This document shows positions 1 to 6,886 of a stretch of 8,599 nucleotides of DNA, in pieces. The notes beneath the pieces are model-generated. The model was not told where the DNA came from and ran no database searches. It was given only the letters and a program-made list of their open reading frames with translations. The stretch spans positions 80,304-88,902 of the forward strand of contig NHBP01000017.1 of assembly GCA_002168195.1 (NCBI GenBank). The letters are read 5' to 3'. The translations under genes were made by a program, and so were the position numbers. Position 1 is the first letter of the stretch, and the number at the start of each line of letters is the position of its first letter. The DNA is from Planctomycetaceae bacterium TMED10 (GTDB lineage: Bacteria > Planctomycetota > Planctomycetia > Pirellulales > UBA7805).

Positions 1-21
1 TCGTTATCATAAAACACTATT

Positions 22-54
22 CCCGGAGTCCTTAGGGATTCCGGGTTTTTTTTT
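22..54 (+). terminator. Rho-independent terminator of an upstream gene
   Basis: A ten-base-pair stem with one G-T wobble (arms 22-31 and 36-45) closes a four-base loop (32-35). The left arm begins CCCGGA and the right arm ends TCCGGG. Nine T residues follow immediately at 46-54. This is a textbook intrinsic terminator read on the + strand. No matching T tract exists on the other side, so it is not bidirectional. It ends a + strand transcript whose gene lies left of the window, and it separates that gene from the LOG gene. Confidence 0.92.
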
Positions 55-230
55 GCCCGGTGGCTTACAATGCCGTATACAGAACTTCCGCAATAGAAAA
101 TTGTTCTGGGGTGGGCAAAAATTTGCAATCTTGGCGAAGAGGAGCGTCAGTCCTCTTGAGATTTGGTAACCGTTCTAGCAGATTAAAAATTTATCCAGGA
201 AACTTGGCGTTGGGAAATCATAAGAAACAA

Positions 231-1193
231 ATGGAAAAAAAGACGGATGACCTGATTGATAAGATCAAGGAATCGACCGCAAAACTGCAGGTTGATAACA
301 CCAGTCGAGGCGATTTAAAAATTATCAGCCGCGCGATGCGGGAGCTAAGATACGCTTTCAAGGTTTTCTCACATTATCGCCAAGACCGTATCGTTGCTGT
401 GTTTGGCTCTGCACGAACGGATCCAGAAAACGCAGCCTATATTCAGGCAATCGATTTCGGGCGTCGGATGGCAGAGCAATCGTGGTATATCCTTACCGGT
501 GCCGCAAGCGGAATCATGGAGGCCGGGCATCGTGGGGCCGGGCGGAAGCAATCCATGGGACTAAATATCATGCTTCCTTTTGAACAGGACTCCAATCCGA
601 TTATTCGAGGCGACCACAAACTTGTTCATATGAAATATTTTTTTACGCGCAAACTCATGTTCGTAAAAGAGTGCGACGCTGTTTGCCTGTTGCCCGGGGG
701 ATTTGGGACGCTTGATGAGGGCCTTGAGGTTTTGACTCTGCTTCAAACGGGAAAGCGAGATCTTGTGCCCGTTGTATTCCTCGATGCCCCAGGCGGAAAT
801 TTCTGGAAAGATTGGGACGCATTTGTCCGTGGTCAACTTCTCAAAGATGGGATGATTTCTCCGGAAGATTTATCGCTTTATAAAGTAACCGACAGCTTAG
901 ATTGCGCGGTACAGGAAATTTTAAATTTCTACCACAACTTCCACAGCATGCGATACGTCAACGACTCTTTGGTTTTTCGACTGCAACAGCCGATTTCAGA
1001 TGCAATGCTCGAAAAGATAAATACGGATTTCAGCGATATTCTCTCGAGCGGGCAATTTGCCGTCAGCGATCCGCTGGATGAAGAACGCGATGAGCCAGAG
1101 CTTAAAGCGATGCCAAGACTAACTTTTCACTTCAATCGTCGAAGCCTGGGAAGGTTGCGGCAATTAGTGGATACGCTCAATGAGTCTCAATGA
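231..1193 (+). CDS. LOG-family protein, probable nucleoside 5'-monophosphate phosphoribohydrolase
   Basis: This 320-residue protein has a Rossmann-like LOG (lysine decarboxylase-like) domain at about residues 50-235. LOG enzymes hydrolyse nucleoside monophosphates, or cytokinin nucleotides, to free base and ribose 5-phosphate in the cytoplasm. Visible motifs are the first nucleotide-binding strand ending FGSAR (58-62), SGIMEAGHRGA (93-103), the RK pair (140-141) before the catalytic loop, and the family signature PGGFGTLDE (155-163). An N-terminal helical stretch (about 1-48) and a C-terminal extension (about 236-320, acidic then basic) make it longer than minimal LOG proteins of about 190 residues. 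I chose ATG 231. The open frame continues upstream to a GTG at 60, but those 57 residues show no family resemblance and begin just after the terminator. The ribosome binding site is weak. The substrate cannot be read from sequence, and the old label 'lysine decarboxylase' should be avoided. The gene stops 47 bases before the cysteine desulfurase, same strand. Confidence 0.88.
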   Translation: MEKKTDDLIDKIKESTAKLQVDNTSRGDLKIISRAMRELRYAFKVFSHYRQDRIVAVFGSARTDPENAAYIQAIDFGRRMAEQSWYILTGAASGIMEAGHRGAGRKQSMGLNIMLPFEQDSNPIIRGDHKLVHMKYFFTRKLMFVKECDAVCLLPGGFGTLDEGLEVLTLLQTGKRDLVPVVFLDAPGGNFWKDWDAFVRGQLLKDGMISPEDLSLYKVTDSLDCAVQEILNFYHNFHSMRYVNDSLVFRLQQPISDAMLEKINTDFSDILSSGQFAVSDPLDEERDEPELKAMPRLTFHFNRRSLGRLRQLVDTLNESQ

Positions 1194-1197
1194 GACT
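1176..1197 (+). repeat. 10-bp tandem duplication with hairpin over the LOG stop codon
   Basis: CTCAATGAG occurs at 1176-1184 and again at 1186-1194, a tandem repeat with a ten-base period. The second copy supplies the TGA stop (1191-1193). The same bases form a six-base-pair hairpin, AGTCTC (1183-1188) with GAGACT (1192-1197), around a three-base loop. There is no T tract, so it is not an intrinsic terminator. Confidence 0.6.
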
Positions 1198-1214
1198 GGT
1201 AAACCAAATTAAAC

Positions 1215-1236
1215 ATTGCTGACCGATAGCAATTTT
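1215..1236 (+). promoter_or_regulatory. Hairpin with short T run just upstream of the desulfurase start
   Basis: ATTGCT (1215-1220) pairs with AGCAAT (1228-1233) around a seven-base loop. The T run 1233-1236 begins in the last base of the stem, and ATG 1241 comes four bases after it. With only two G-C pairs it is a poor terminator. It occupies the place where a Shine-Dalgarno sequence would be expected and none is seen, so it may affect translation or be fortuitous. Confidence 0.3.
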
Positions 1237-1240
1237 ACCC

Positions 1241-2434
1241 ATGCTCGCTAATCCTGCTCTCATCTACCTAGATCATAACGCGACGACACCCATCGATCCC
1301 GGTGTGCGTGACGCAATGATGCCTTTCCTGAGTGATCGGTATGGCAATCCCTCGAGCCAACACGCACTAGGAAGGCAGGCCGCCAAGGCAGTGGAGCAGG
1401 CACGGCAACAATTGTCACAGTTCCTTGATTGCAGTAGCGACGAATTATTTTTTACATCAGGTGGTACGGAAAGCAGTAATCTGGCGATTTCTGGAACCAT
1501 TATGGCGACCGATTCACCCGCTTCAGCACACATCATTACCTCTGCTATCGAGCACCCTGCCACGCTCGAGCCTTGTCGTGCTCTTAGGCAGATGGGATGT
1601 GAGATAACGGTCATTGGTTGTGATTCCAATGGCGTCATGCAACCACACGAAGTCGCATCTGCAATTCAACCAAACACAAAATTGGTAAGTGTAATGCACG
1701 CCAATAATGAAACTGGTTCGATTCAGCCAATCAATGCCATCTCACATATTTGCAAACAATCAGGAATCCTTCTCCACGTCGATGCCGCACAATCGGTGGG
1801 CAAATTGCCTGTCTCTTGCCAGAAAATCGGGATCGACCTCATGACGGTTGCCGGGCATAAATTTTATGCCCCTAAAGGAATTGGTTGCTTAGTGGCTAGA
1901 AAAGGAATTACCCTAAGCCCTCTGGTCCATGGCGGAGGCCAGGAAAGTGGCCTCAGCCCGGGCACTGAAAATGTGGCTCAAATCGTCGCGCTCGGTGCGG
2001 CGGCTGAGATCGCTGCAGAAAAAAGCGGAAGCGATGCCATGCGCATTTGTGGTCTTCGTGATCAGTTTGAAAATCTTGTCGAACAAGAAACGCACGGTGA
2101 TATTTTCATCCATGCAAAATCGGCGGAACGGCTGATGAATACGACAAGTGTCTCTTTTCCCGACGTAGAGGCGGTTGAGCTACTAAACCGTATTCCATTT
2201 CTATGTGCATCGACCGGAGCCGCTTGTCACAGCCATTCAACAGTTATTTCCGCGACTCTTCAGGCGATGGGGGTGACCGAACCTATTGCGCGAGGAACCG
2301 TTCGCATCAGCATGGGGCGGCACACTACCGAGGATGAAATTCAACAGGCGGCATACGCTTTGGCGAAAACGTGGAAAAAAATACGCACAACGCGTCCTGC
2401 CGCTTACGAAGCAGGGGACACGACAAAACCTTAG
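1241..2434 (+). CDS. Cysteine desulfurase, NifS/IscS class (selenocysteine lyase-like active-site motif)
   Basis: This 397-residue, PLP-dependent class V aminotransferase-fold enzyme takes sulfur from L-cysteine, leaving alanine and a persulfide for Fe-S clusters or thio-cofactors. Full family length is present: YLDHNATTP (9-17), GNPSSQHALGR (35-45), TSGGTES (72-78), His105 in EHPATLEP (stacks on PLP), HANNETG (153-159), Asp181 and Gln184 in HVDAAQS, and the Schiff-base Lys207 in AGHKFYAPKG. The persulfide Cys329 lies in STGAACHS, and VRISMGR (354-360) holds the substrate-carboxylate arginine. GAACHS resembles eukaryotic selenocysteine lyase more than the SGSAC of IscS, although the loop after Cys has IscS length. 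One oddity: the usual GGGQERxxRxGTEN loop reads GGGQESGLSPGTEN (231-243), with serine at both arginine positions. There is no clear Shine-Dalgarno. No isc, suf, nif or dnd genes lie nearby, so the sulfur acceptor is unknown. Activity as cysteine desulfurase is the default reading; selenocysteine lyase is the alternative. Confidence 0.93.
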   Translation: MLANPALIYLDHNATTPIDPGVRDAMMPFLSDRYGNPSSQHALGRQAAKAVEQARQQLSQFLDCSSDELFFTSGGTESSNLAISGTIMATDSPASAHIITSAIEHPATLEPCRALRQMGCEITVIGCDSNGVMQPHEVASAIQPNTKLVSVMHANNETGSIQPINAISHICKQSGILLHVDAAQSVGKLPVSCQKIGIDLMTVAGHKFYAPKGIGCLVARKGITLSPLVHGGGQESGLSPGTENVAQIVALGAAAEIAAEKSGSDAMRICGLRDQFENLVEQETHGDIFIHAKSAERLMNTTSVSFPDVEAVELLNRIPFLCASTGAACHSHSTVISATLQAMGVTEPIARGTVRISMGRHTTEDEIQQAAYALAKTWKKIRTTRPAAYEAGDTTKP

Positions 2435-2772
2435 GAATTCCCCTGCTGTAACATCTGAGACCGCGCCATCGCGTCTTCAGCGTCTTGTATGAATTGCTGA
2501 TTGTTTGTGCCTGCATAGGCCCGCTGATAAATGACGCTTAACTGGGTATGGCTAAAAGGGTCTTCTGGCGCAATTTCACACACTCGTCGTGCGTGTTCGA
2601 TTGCCGAATCGTGCTTACCCATTCGACCGTACACGACCGCTAGCGCTGCATGCGCAAGGGCGTACTCTGGGTCGTCTACTAAGATCTCGCCGTATTTGGC
2701 CACCGCTTCATCTAGCTTACCCTCTACCTTCAATTGATCCGCTTGATCATATAATTCATGCACATCTGCCAT
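2431..2772 (-). CDS. Small tetratricopeptide (TPR) repeat protein
   Basis: This 113-residue protein consists almost entirely of TPR helices. TPR1 spans about residues 4-37 (Leu-Tyr, Gly18, Ala23, Tyr27, Pro35), TPR2 about 38-71 (Ala42-Ala45, Gly52, Ala57, Ala61, Pro69) and a third unit about 72-105 interrupted by a short insertion (AYAGTNNQ). No signal peptide or membrane segment is visible, so it is cytoplasmic. TPR arrays act as protein-protein docking surfaces; no partner or pathway can be assigned. The start is supported by GGAG eight bases upstream of ATG (2770-2772), in TTGGAGCGCGGCT. Its TAA stop (2431-2433) overlaps the TAG of the convergent cysteine desulfurase. It is transcribed divergently from lpxA. 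From memory, short TPR proteins with a similar third repeat occur in planctomycetes. Confidence 0.85.
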   Translation of the reverse strand: MADVHELYDQADQLKVEGKLDEAVAKYGEILVDDPEYALAHAALAVVYGRMGKHDSAIEHARRVCEIAPEDPFSHTQLSVIYQRAYAGTNNQQFIQDAEDAMARSQMLQQGNS

Positions 2773-2983
2773 AGCCGCGCTCCAAGTGTGAAAGCATTCT
2801 TGACCCCGTTAATATACCCAAAAACATTGGGCGTTTATTGGAATCATTATTGATCTGGTATTCAAGTATTGCTTGCAAAAAAGAGCAAATCTTGGATTTC
2901 GTCACATTCTCCTGATTCAGCCGCACATTGAAGACGATAAATTGTCTATCACAGAAACTCAAAGCTAAATCTGGATATTTATC
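2773..2983. promoter_or_regulatory. Divergent intergenic region between the TPR gene and lpxA
   Basis: These 211 A/T-rich bases must hold promoters for both divergent genes. For the - strand TPR gene a TATATT -10 box sits at 2811-2816, about 40 bases upstream of its ATG, but no good -35 is visible. For lpxA the best pair is TTGTCT (2943-2948) and TAAATC (2966-2971), 17 bases apart, which is weak. No riboswitch, operator palindrome or small gene is recognisable, and open frames crossing this stretch look like chance. Confidence 0.4.
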
Positions 2984-3841
2984 TTGTCTATTCATCCCAC
3001 CGCCATCGTTGACAGCACAGCCAGAATCGGGAGTGGCGTGCATATCGGACCCTTCTGCATTGTCGAGAAAAATGCTGTCCTCGGAGACGATTGTCACCTG
3101 GCAAGTCGCGCAATTGTCAAGGAACAAACGGAACTTGGTCCTGGCAATACCTTACACGAGGATGCAGTTCTAGGTGGCTTGCCTCAGCATTCGCACCTTC
3201 CCGAAAAGATGGGCAAGCTGAAGATCGGTGAAGGAAATACCTTTCGAGAAAACACAACCGTACATCGCGGATTAAACGACGAGCAGGCAACGCAGATTGG
3301 TGACCATAATCTCGTGATGGTCGGTGTTCATATTGGTCACGATTGTCTGATTGGGAATCATACTGTACTGATCAATAATGTGATGCTTGCCGGCCATGTC
3401 ACCGTAGAAGATCGAGCTTATGTTGCCGGAGGCGCAGCCGTTCAGCAATTTCGCCGCGTAGGACGGCTTGCTGCGGTTGGGGGATATTCCCGAGCTGTTA
3501 AAGATGTTCCTCCCTTTGTGATGCTCGATGGCAACACCAGCGGGGTTGTCGGCTTGAACCGTGTCGGCCTGCAGCGTGCCGGATATCAAGCCGAGGATAT
3601 CGCCGGATTAAAAAACGCTTACCGTTTGATCTATCGCAGTGGTTTGGCGTGGAATGAAATTCTCAGTCGACTCAAAAGTGACTTTACTTCTGGACCGGCC
3701 GCAGAGTTTTATCCATTCTTTGCGGATGGAAAATATGGCTTTATGCCCGAGAGACGATCTCCGAATTCCGCCACGCTCAGACTCTATCGAGCCGACGGAC
3801 GTGTTAGCGACGAGGATGGTGTTCAGGCTAAAGCCGGCTGA
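2984..3841 (+). CDS. lpxA: Acyl-ACP:UDP-N-acetylglucosamine O-acyltransferase (LpxA)
   Basis: LpxA catalyses the first step of lipid A synthesis: transfer of a 3-hydroxyacyl chain from acyl carrier protein to the 3-OH of UDP-GlcNAc, in the cytoplasm, as a homotrimer. Hexapeptide repeats of a left-handed beta helix run from HPTAIVDSTARIGSG to about residue 185. They include HIGPFCIV (20-27), TTVHRG (91-96) and HIGHDC (116-121), where His119 aligns with catalytic His125 of E. coli. LAGHVTV (135-141) follows. A helical C-terminal domain (about 186-256, with NAYRLIYRSG) follows too. Gly167 aligns with the E. coli Gly173 acyl-chain ruler, which would suit a long acyl chain (inference). Gln154 replaces E. 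coli His160. A tail of about 29 residues (257-285) extends beyond the E. coli end. The start is TTG: the in-frame stop TAA at 2966-2968 leaves no ATG or GTG that keeps the conserved HPTAIV segment. It stands apart from the usual lpxD, fabZ and lpxB neighbours. Confidence 0.94.
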   Translation: MSIHPTAIVDSTARIGSGVHIGPFCIVEKNAVLGDDCHLASRAIVKEQTELGPGNTLHEDAVLGGLPQHSHLPEKMGKLKIGEGNTFRENTTVHRGLNDEQATQIGDHNLVMVGVHIGHDCLIGNHTVLINNVMLAGHVTVEDRAYVAGGAAVQQFRRVGRLAAVGGYSRAVKDVPPFVMLDGNTSGVVGLNRVGLQRAGYQAEDIAGLKNAYRLIYRSGLAWNEILSRLKSDFTSGPAAEFYPFFADGKYGFMPERRSPNSATLRLYRADGRVSDEDGVQAKAG

Positions 3842-3908
3842 TCAGCAAGGCGAGAAGATAGTCAACACGAAAAAGACTCCGGTCCACTCTGACGGCGTCC
3901 AGTCTGTC

Positions 3909-5846
3909 CTAGCTGATAAAGCCCCGCTGCCGGAGTAATTCAAGGATTCTCTCCACACACTCATCGAGAGCCTCGGCGTGCGGTGCGAGCGTCAGGTCAG
4001 CGGCGACCGGTTCTTCATAGGGCGATGTCACACCAGGGAAATCCTGGATTTCTCCGGAATCAGCCAGATCATACATGCCGTTCGTATCGCGCTCGCGACA
4101 CACCTCGAGGGGCACATCAAGAAAAACCTCGATAAACCGATCAGATCCGACCACATCGCGTGCCTTATCCCGGACCTCTTTATGCGGAGCAAGAAAACTT
4201 GCAATGGTAATCAGGCCCGCATCGTTGAGTAACCGCGCACATTCGGCAGCACGGCGCATGTTTTCACTTCTACCTTCCGGAGTAAAACCGAGATCTTTGC
4301 TGACCCCGAGTCGCATCTTCGGGCCGTCAAGTAGCGTACATGCCCGCCCGGAATCAAACAGGCGTCTCTCAAGTGCGTGGGCAACTAATCGCTTACCAGA
4401 TCCTGTAAGTCCGGTAATCAGGACGGTGGCGCCGCGTTGCCCAAACCGTGCCTCCCTTTCCTTGTCCGTAACCTGACTCGGCTCCTGATGCATGCCGGCA
4501 CTCGCCGGCTCATCGTCCCAATGATCCCGCGCATCCCCTGCTTGCATTTCATCAAGTATCATCACCGCTCCTACGGTGACATTCGTAATGCGGTCAATAA
4601 TGACCATGGAACCTGTGCTGCGATTTCGTTTATATGCATCAAACATGATATTGTCATCAAGCTGAATTTCACATCGGCCGATTTCATTCAGCTGCAGCGA
4701 GGGTGCCGGTTCGCGATGCAACGTATTCACGTCGACTTGATAGCGGAGGGATTGCAGCGCACCGGGTACCACTTTGGTTGTCTGCTTGAAAAGGTATCGT
4801 GTGCCGGGAACCATGGGGTCTTCACCCATCCATACGACCATCGCATCCATTCTCTGGGCAACACGGGGCTGATTGCCGACGCGAACAATCATATCGCCAC
4901 GACTCGCGTCAATTTCATCTTCGAGGGTTAATGTAACGGACAGAGGCGTAAATGCTTCTTCGATCTCGCCATCGAACGTTTCAATAGATGCAACGCGACT
5001 TGTCGTTCGTGCGGGCAGCACCATAATCTCATCGCCCTTTTTGATCGTACCCGAGGCGACCGTTCCGCAAAAACCTCGAAAGTCGAGATGGGGACGATTG
5101 ACGTATTGCACCGGGAAGCGGAAATCCTGCAAGTTGCTGTCTGAGGCGATGTACACATTCTCAAGCATGTGCATGAGCGTATTACCATCGTACCACGGCA
5201 TTTTTTCGCTGCGGGAAACAACGTTATCTCCATCAAGCGCGGAGATAGGAATGAAATGCACATCATCCGAAGACATTCGGGCAGCGAACTGAATATATTC
5301 GTCCCGAATTCTTTCGTAAACTTCCTGGGAGTAGTCGACCAGATCCATCTTATTGATTGCCACGACGATATGCTTTACCCCCAACAGCGAGGTAATAAAA
5401 CTATGCCGCTTGGTTTGCGTGAGCACACCCTTGCGGGCATCAATTAAGATAATGGCCAAATCGCACGTCGATGCGCCGGTCGCCATATTCCGCGTGTATT
5501 GCTCGTGACCCGGCGTATCTGCAATGATGAACTTTCGTTTCGCCGTGGAGAAGTAGCGATAAGCAACATCAATCGTGATTCCCTGCTGTCGCTCGTCATC
5601 GAGGCCGTCAGTCAATAGAGCCGGATCAAGTCGGTCACCAATCGTGCCGTGCGATTGAGAGTCCTGCTCAAGGGCAGCCAACTGGTCTTCGTAAACCATC
5701 TTGGACTCAATCAACATGCGACCGATCAGCGTACTCTTTCCATCATCCACACTACCGCACGTCAAAAACCGGAGAAGCTCCTTGCGTTCATGCTGCGCAA
5801 GATAGGCATCAATATCCGTAGCGATTAATTCAGATTGGTGTGACAT
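3909..5846 (-). CDS. cysNC: Sulfate adenylyltransferase subunit 1 fused to APS kinase domain (CysN/CysC)
   Basis: This 645-residue fusion couples GTP hydrolysis to sulfate activation with CysD (ATP sulfurylase, giving APS). The N-terminal translation-factor-type GTPase is intact: P-loop GSVDDGKS (31-38), GITID (89-93), DTPGH (110-114), NKMD (165-168) and ISA (201-203). Beta-barrel domains follow to about 435. After a polar linker (about 436-472) comes an APS kinase-like domain (473-645), which would phosphorylate APS to PAPS. It keeps RSENMRR (526-532), FPGVTSPYE (603-611) and the RD of CRERD. However, its Walker A reads GLTGSGKR (479-486), with Arg in place of the Mg-binding Ser/Thr. The DGDN motif reads DGPK (507-510), and Ala553 stands where E. 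coli CysC has its phosphoserine. The ATG is nine bases from the cysD stop and has no clear Shine-Dalgarno, so translational coupling is likely. The sulfurylase role is secure; kinase activity is doubtful. Confidence 0.95.
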   Translation of the reverse strand: MSHQSELIATDIDAYLAQHERKELLRFLTCGSVDDGKSTLIGRMLIESKMVYEDQLAALEQDSQSHGTIGDRLDPALLTDGLDDERQQGITIDVAYRYFSTAKRKFIIADTPGHEQYTRNMATGASTCDLAIILIDARKGVLTQTKRHSFITSLLGVKHIVVAINKMDLVDYSQEVYERIRDEYIQFAARMSSDDVHFIPISALDGDNVVSRSEKMPWYDGNTLMHMLENVYIASDSNLQDFRFPVQYVNRPHLDFRGFCGTVASGTIKKGDEIMVLPARTTSRVASIETFDGEIEEAFTPLSVTLTLEDEIDASRGDMIVRVGNQPRVAQRMDAMVVWMGEDPMVPGTRYLFKQTTKVVPGALQSLRYQVDVNTLHREPAPSLQLNEIGRCEIQLDDNIMFDAYKRNRSTGSMVIIDRITNVTVGAVMILDEMQAGDARDHWDDEPASAGMHQEPSQVTDKEREARFGQRGATVLITGLTGSGKRLVAHALERRLFDSGRACTLLDGPKMRLGVSKDLGFTPEGRSENMRRAAECARLLNDAGLITIASFLAPHKEVRDKARDVVGSDRFIEVFLDVPLEVCRERDTNGMYDLADSGEIQDFPGVTSPYEEPVAADLTLAPHAEALDECVERILELLRQRGFIS

Positions 5847-5855
5847 AGTGCGAGA

Positions 5856-6779
5856 CTAAAAATAGCCTTCCTTCTTCTTTTTCTCCATGGAAGCATCCTT
5901 GTCTCGATCAATCATGCGACCCTGTCGCTCGCTTGTTTTGCAAAGAAGCATTTCCTGAATAATTTCTGGCAAGGTTGTTGCTGTTGACTCGACTGCACCG
6001 GAAAGAGGGTAACACCCCAAGGTGCGAAATCGAACCATCTTCTCTTCAGGCACCTCACCCGGTTCTAATTTCATTCGATCGTCATCAACGAGCAGCGTTA
6101 CTTCGTTTCCTTTTTCGTCAAACCGCTGAACAACAGGTCGCTTTGCGGCAAGGTATAAAGGAACGATCGGAATATTTTCCAAATGGATGTATTGCCACAC
6201 ATCAAGCTCAGTCCAATTCGATAGCGGAAACACTCGAATGCTCTCGCCAGGACGCACCTTCGCGTTATAGAGATTCCAGAGTTCCGGCCTTTGATTCTTT
6301 GGGTCCCAACGATGATTCTTGTCGCGAAATGAAAAAATTCTTTCTTTTGCTCGCGACTTTTCTTCATCACGCCGTGCTCCACCAAACGCCGCATTAAATC
6401 GGTATTTGTCAAGCGCTTGCTTCAAAGCATCCGTTTTCATCAATTCGGTATGCTTATCACTATCGTCGAGCGGGTGAATACCGTGCTTAAGACCTTCTTG
6501 GTTGGTGTATGTAAGCACATCAAGCCCGAGTTCTTTCTTCGCATATTCCTCGCGAAATGCAATCATCTCGCGAAATTTCCAGGTTGTATCCACATGAAGT
6601 AAAGGAAACGGAGGCTTGGCCGGATGAAAGGCTTTAAGCGCCAAGTGAACCATCACCGAAGAGTCCTTACCAATCGAATAAAGCATTACCGGATTATCAA
6701 ATTCGGCAACGACTTCACGAATAACGTGAATACTTTCGGCTTCAAGCTGCTTGAGGTGCGTCAGGTTATAGGATGTCAT
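5856..6779 (-). CDS. cysD: Sulfate adenylyltransferase subunit 2 (CysD)
   Basis: This 307-residue catalytic subunit of the heterodimeric ATP sulfurylase makes APS from ATP and sulfate, driven by the GTPase CysN encoded next. It is a PP-loop ATP pyrophosphatase-family protein with the loop SIGKDSSV (35-42). It matches E. coli CysD (302 residues) almost end to end: [13 protein letters not shown] (6-18), LLHVDT (60-65), [17 protein letters not shown] (131-147), [12 protein letters not shown] (157-168), [12 protein letters not shown] (182-193), [14 protein letters not shown] (252-265) and the typical GYF C-terminus. I chose ATG 6777-6779 because it matches the family N-terminus. The open frame continues to an upstream ATG at 6839, but the predicted -10 box lies inside that stretch. 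No strong Shine-Dalgarno precedes it. It is followed after nine bases by cysNC, forming a two-gene unit. Confidence 0.96.
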   Translation of the reverse strand: MTSYNLTHLKQLEAESIHVIREVVAEFDNPVMLYSIGKDSSVMVHLALKAFHPAKPPFPLLHVDTTWKFREMIAFREEYAKKELGLDVLTYTNQEGLKHGIHPLDDSDKHTELMKTDALKQALDKYRFNAAFGGARRDEEKSRAKERIFSFRDKNHRWDPKNQRPELWNLYNAKVRPGESIRVFPLSNWTELDVWQYIHLENIPIVPLYLAAKRPVVQRFDEKGNEVTLLVDDDRMKLEPGEVPEEKMVRFRTLGCYPLSGAVESTATTLPEIIQEMLLCKTSERQGRMIDRDKDASMEKKKKEGYF

Positions 6780-6798
6780 CAGAGTAATTCGGGTGGGT

Positions 6799-6810
6799 CG
6801 CGTGGACGCG
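6799..6810. promoter_or_regulatory. Interrupted palindrome in the cysD leader
   Basis: CGCGT (6799-6803), two bases, then ACGCG (6806-6810) form a short dyad about 11-22 bases downstream of the predicted cysD transcription start. It could be an operator half-site pair. The two-base gap is too small for an RNA hairpin loop using all five pairs. Chance occurrence is possible. Confidence 0.25.
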
Positions 6811-6827
6811 TGAGTTAGGAAAACGGC

Positions 6828-6856
6828 AATATAAAGCAAAATTTACCTAAACTCAA
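6828..6856 (-). promoter_or_regulatory. Sigma70-type promoter of cysD-cysNC
   Basis: On the - strand a -35 box TTGAGT (6851-6856) and a -10 box TATATT (6828-6833) are separated by exactly 17 bases. The boxes match the consensus at four and five of six positions. Transcription would start near 6821, giving a leader of about 40 bases before cysD ATG 6779. It lies between the rsmG stop (6887) and cysD, so sulfate activation can be expressed independently of rsmG. Confidence 0.6.
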
Positions 6857-6886
6857 TGTGTCGCCGCACACGAAGATTCGAGAACT

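Noticed and set aside
60..230. Upstream extension of the LOG gene to a GTG at 60 (57 extra residues).
   Set aside because: The extra residues show no family resemblance, begin six bases after the terminator T run, and leave no room for a promoter; ATG 231 gives a sensible protein.
1241..2434. Assignment of the desulfurase as DndA of a DNA phosphorothioation system.
   Set aside because: No dndBCDE or restriction genes lie in the window, and the motifs alone cannot separate DndA from other NifS-class enzymes.
2756..3127. 123-codon open frame on the - strand across the TPR/lpxA intergenic region.
   Set aside because: It overlaps the start of lpxA and of the TPR gene and its product has no recognisable features.
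3842..3908. Possible shared terminator between convergent lpxA and cysNC.
   Set aside because: Only a long-range 6-bp dyad (3841-3846 with 3912-3917) and imperfect GACT/AGTC arms are seen, with no T tract; not a convincing terminator.
4437..4931. 164-codon open frame on the + strand inside cysNC.
   Set aside because: It lies wholly antisense to a strongly conserved coding region and has no family signature.
6780..6839. Longer CysD N-terminus starting at ATG 6839.
   Set aside because: It is absent from E. coli CysD and lies across the predicted -10 box and transcription start.
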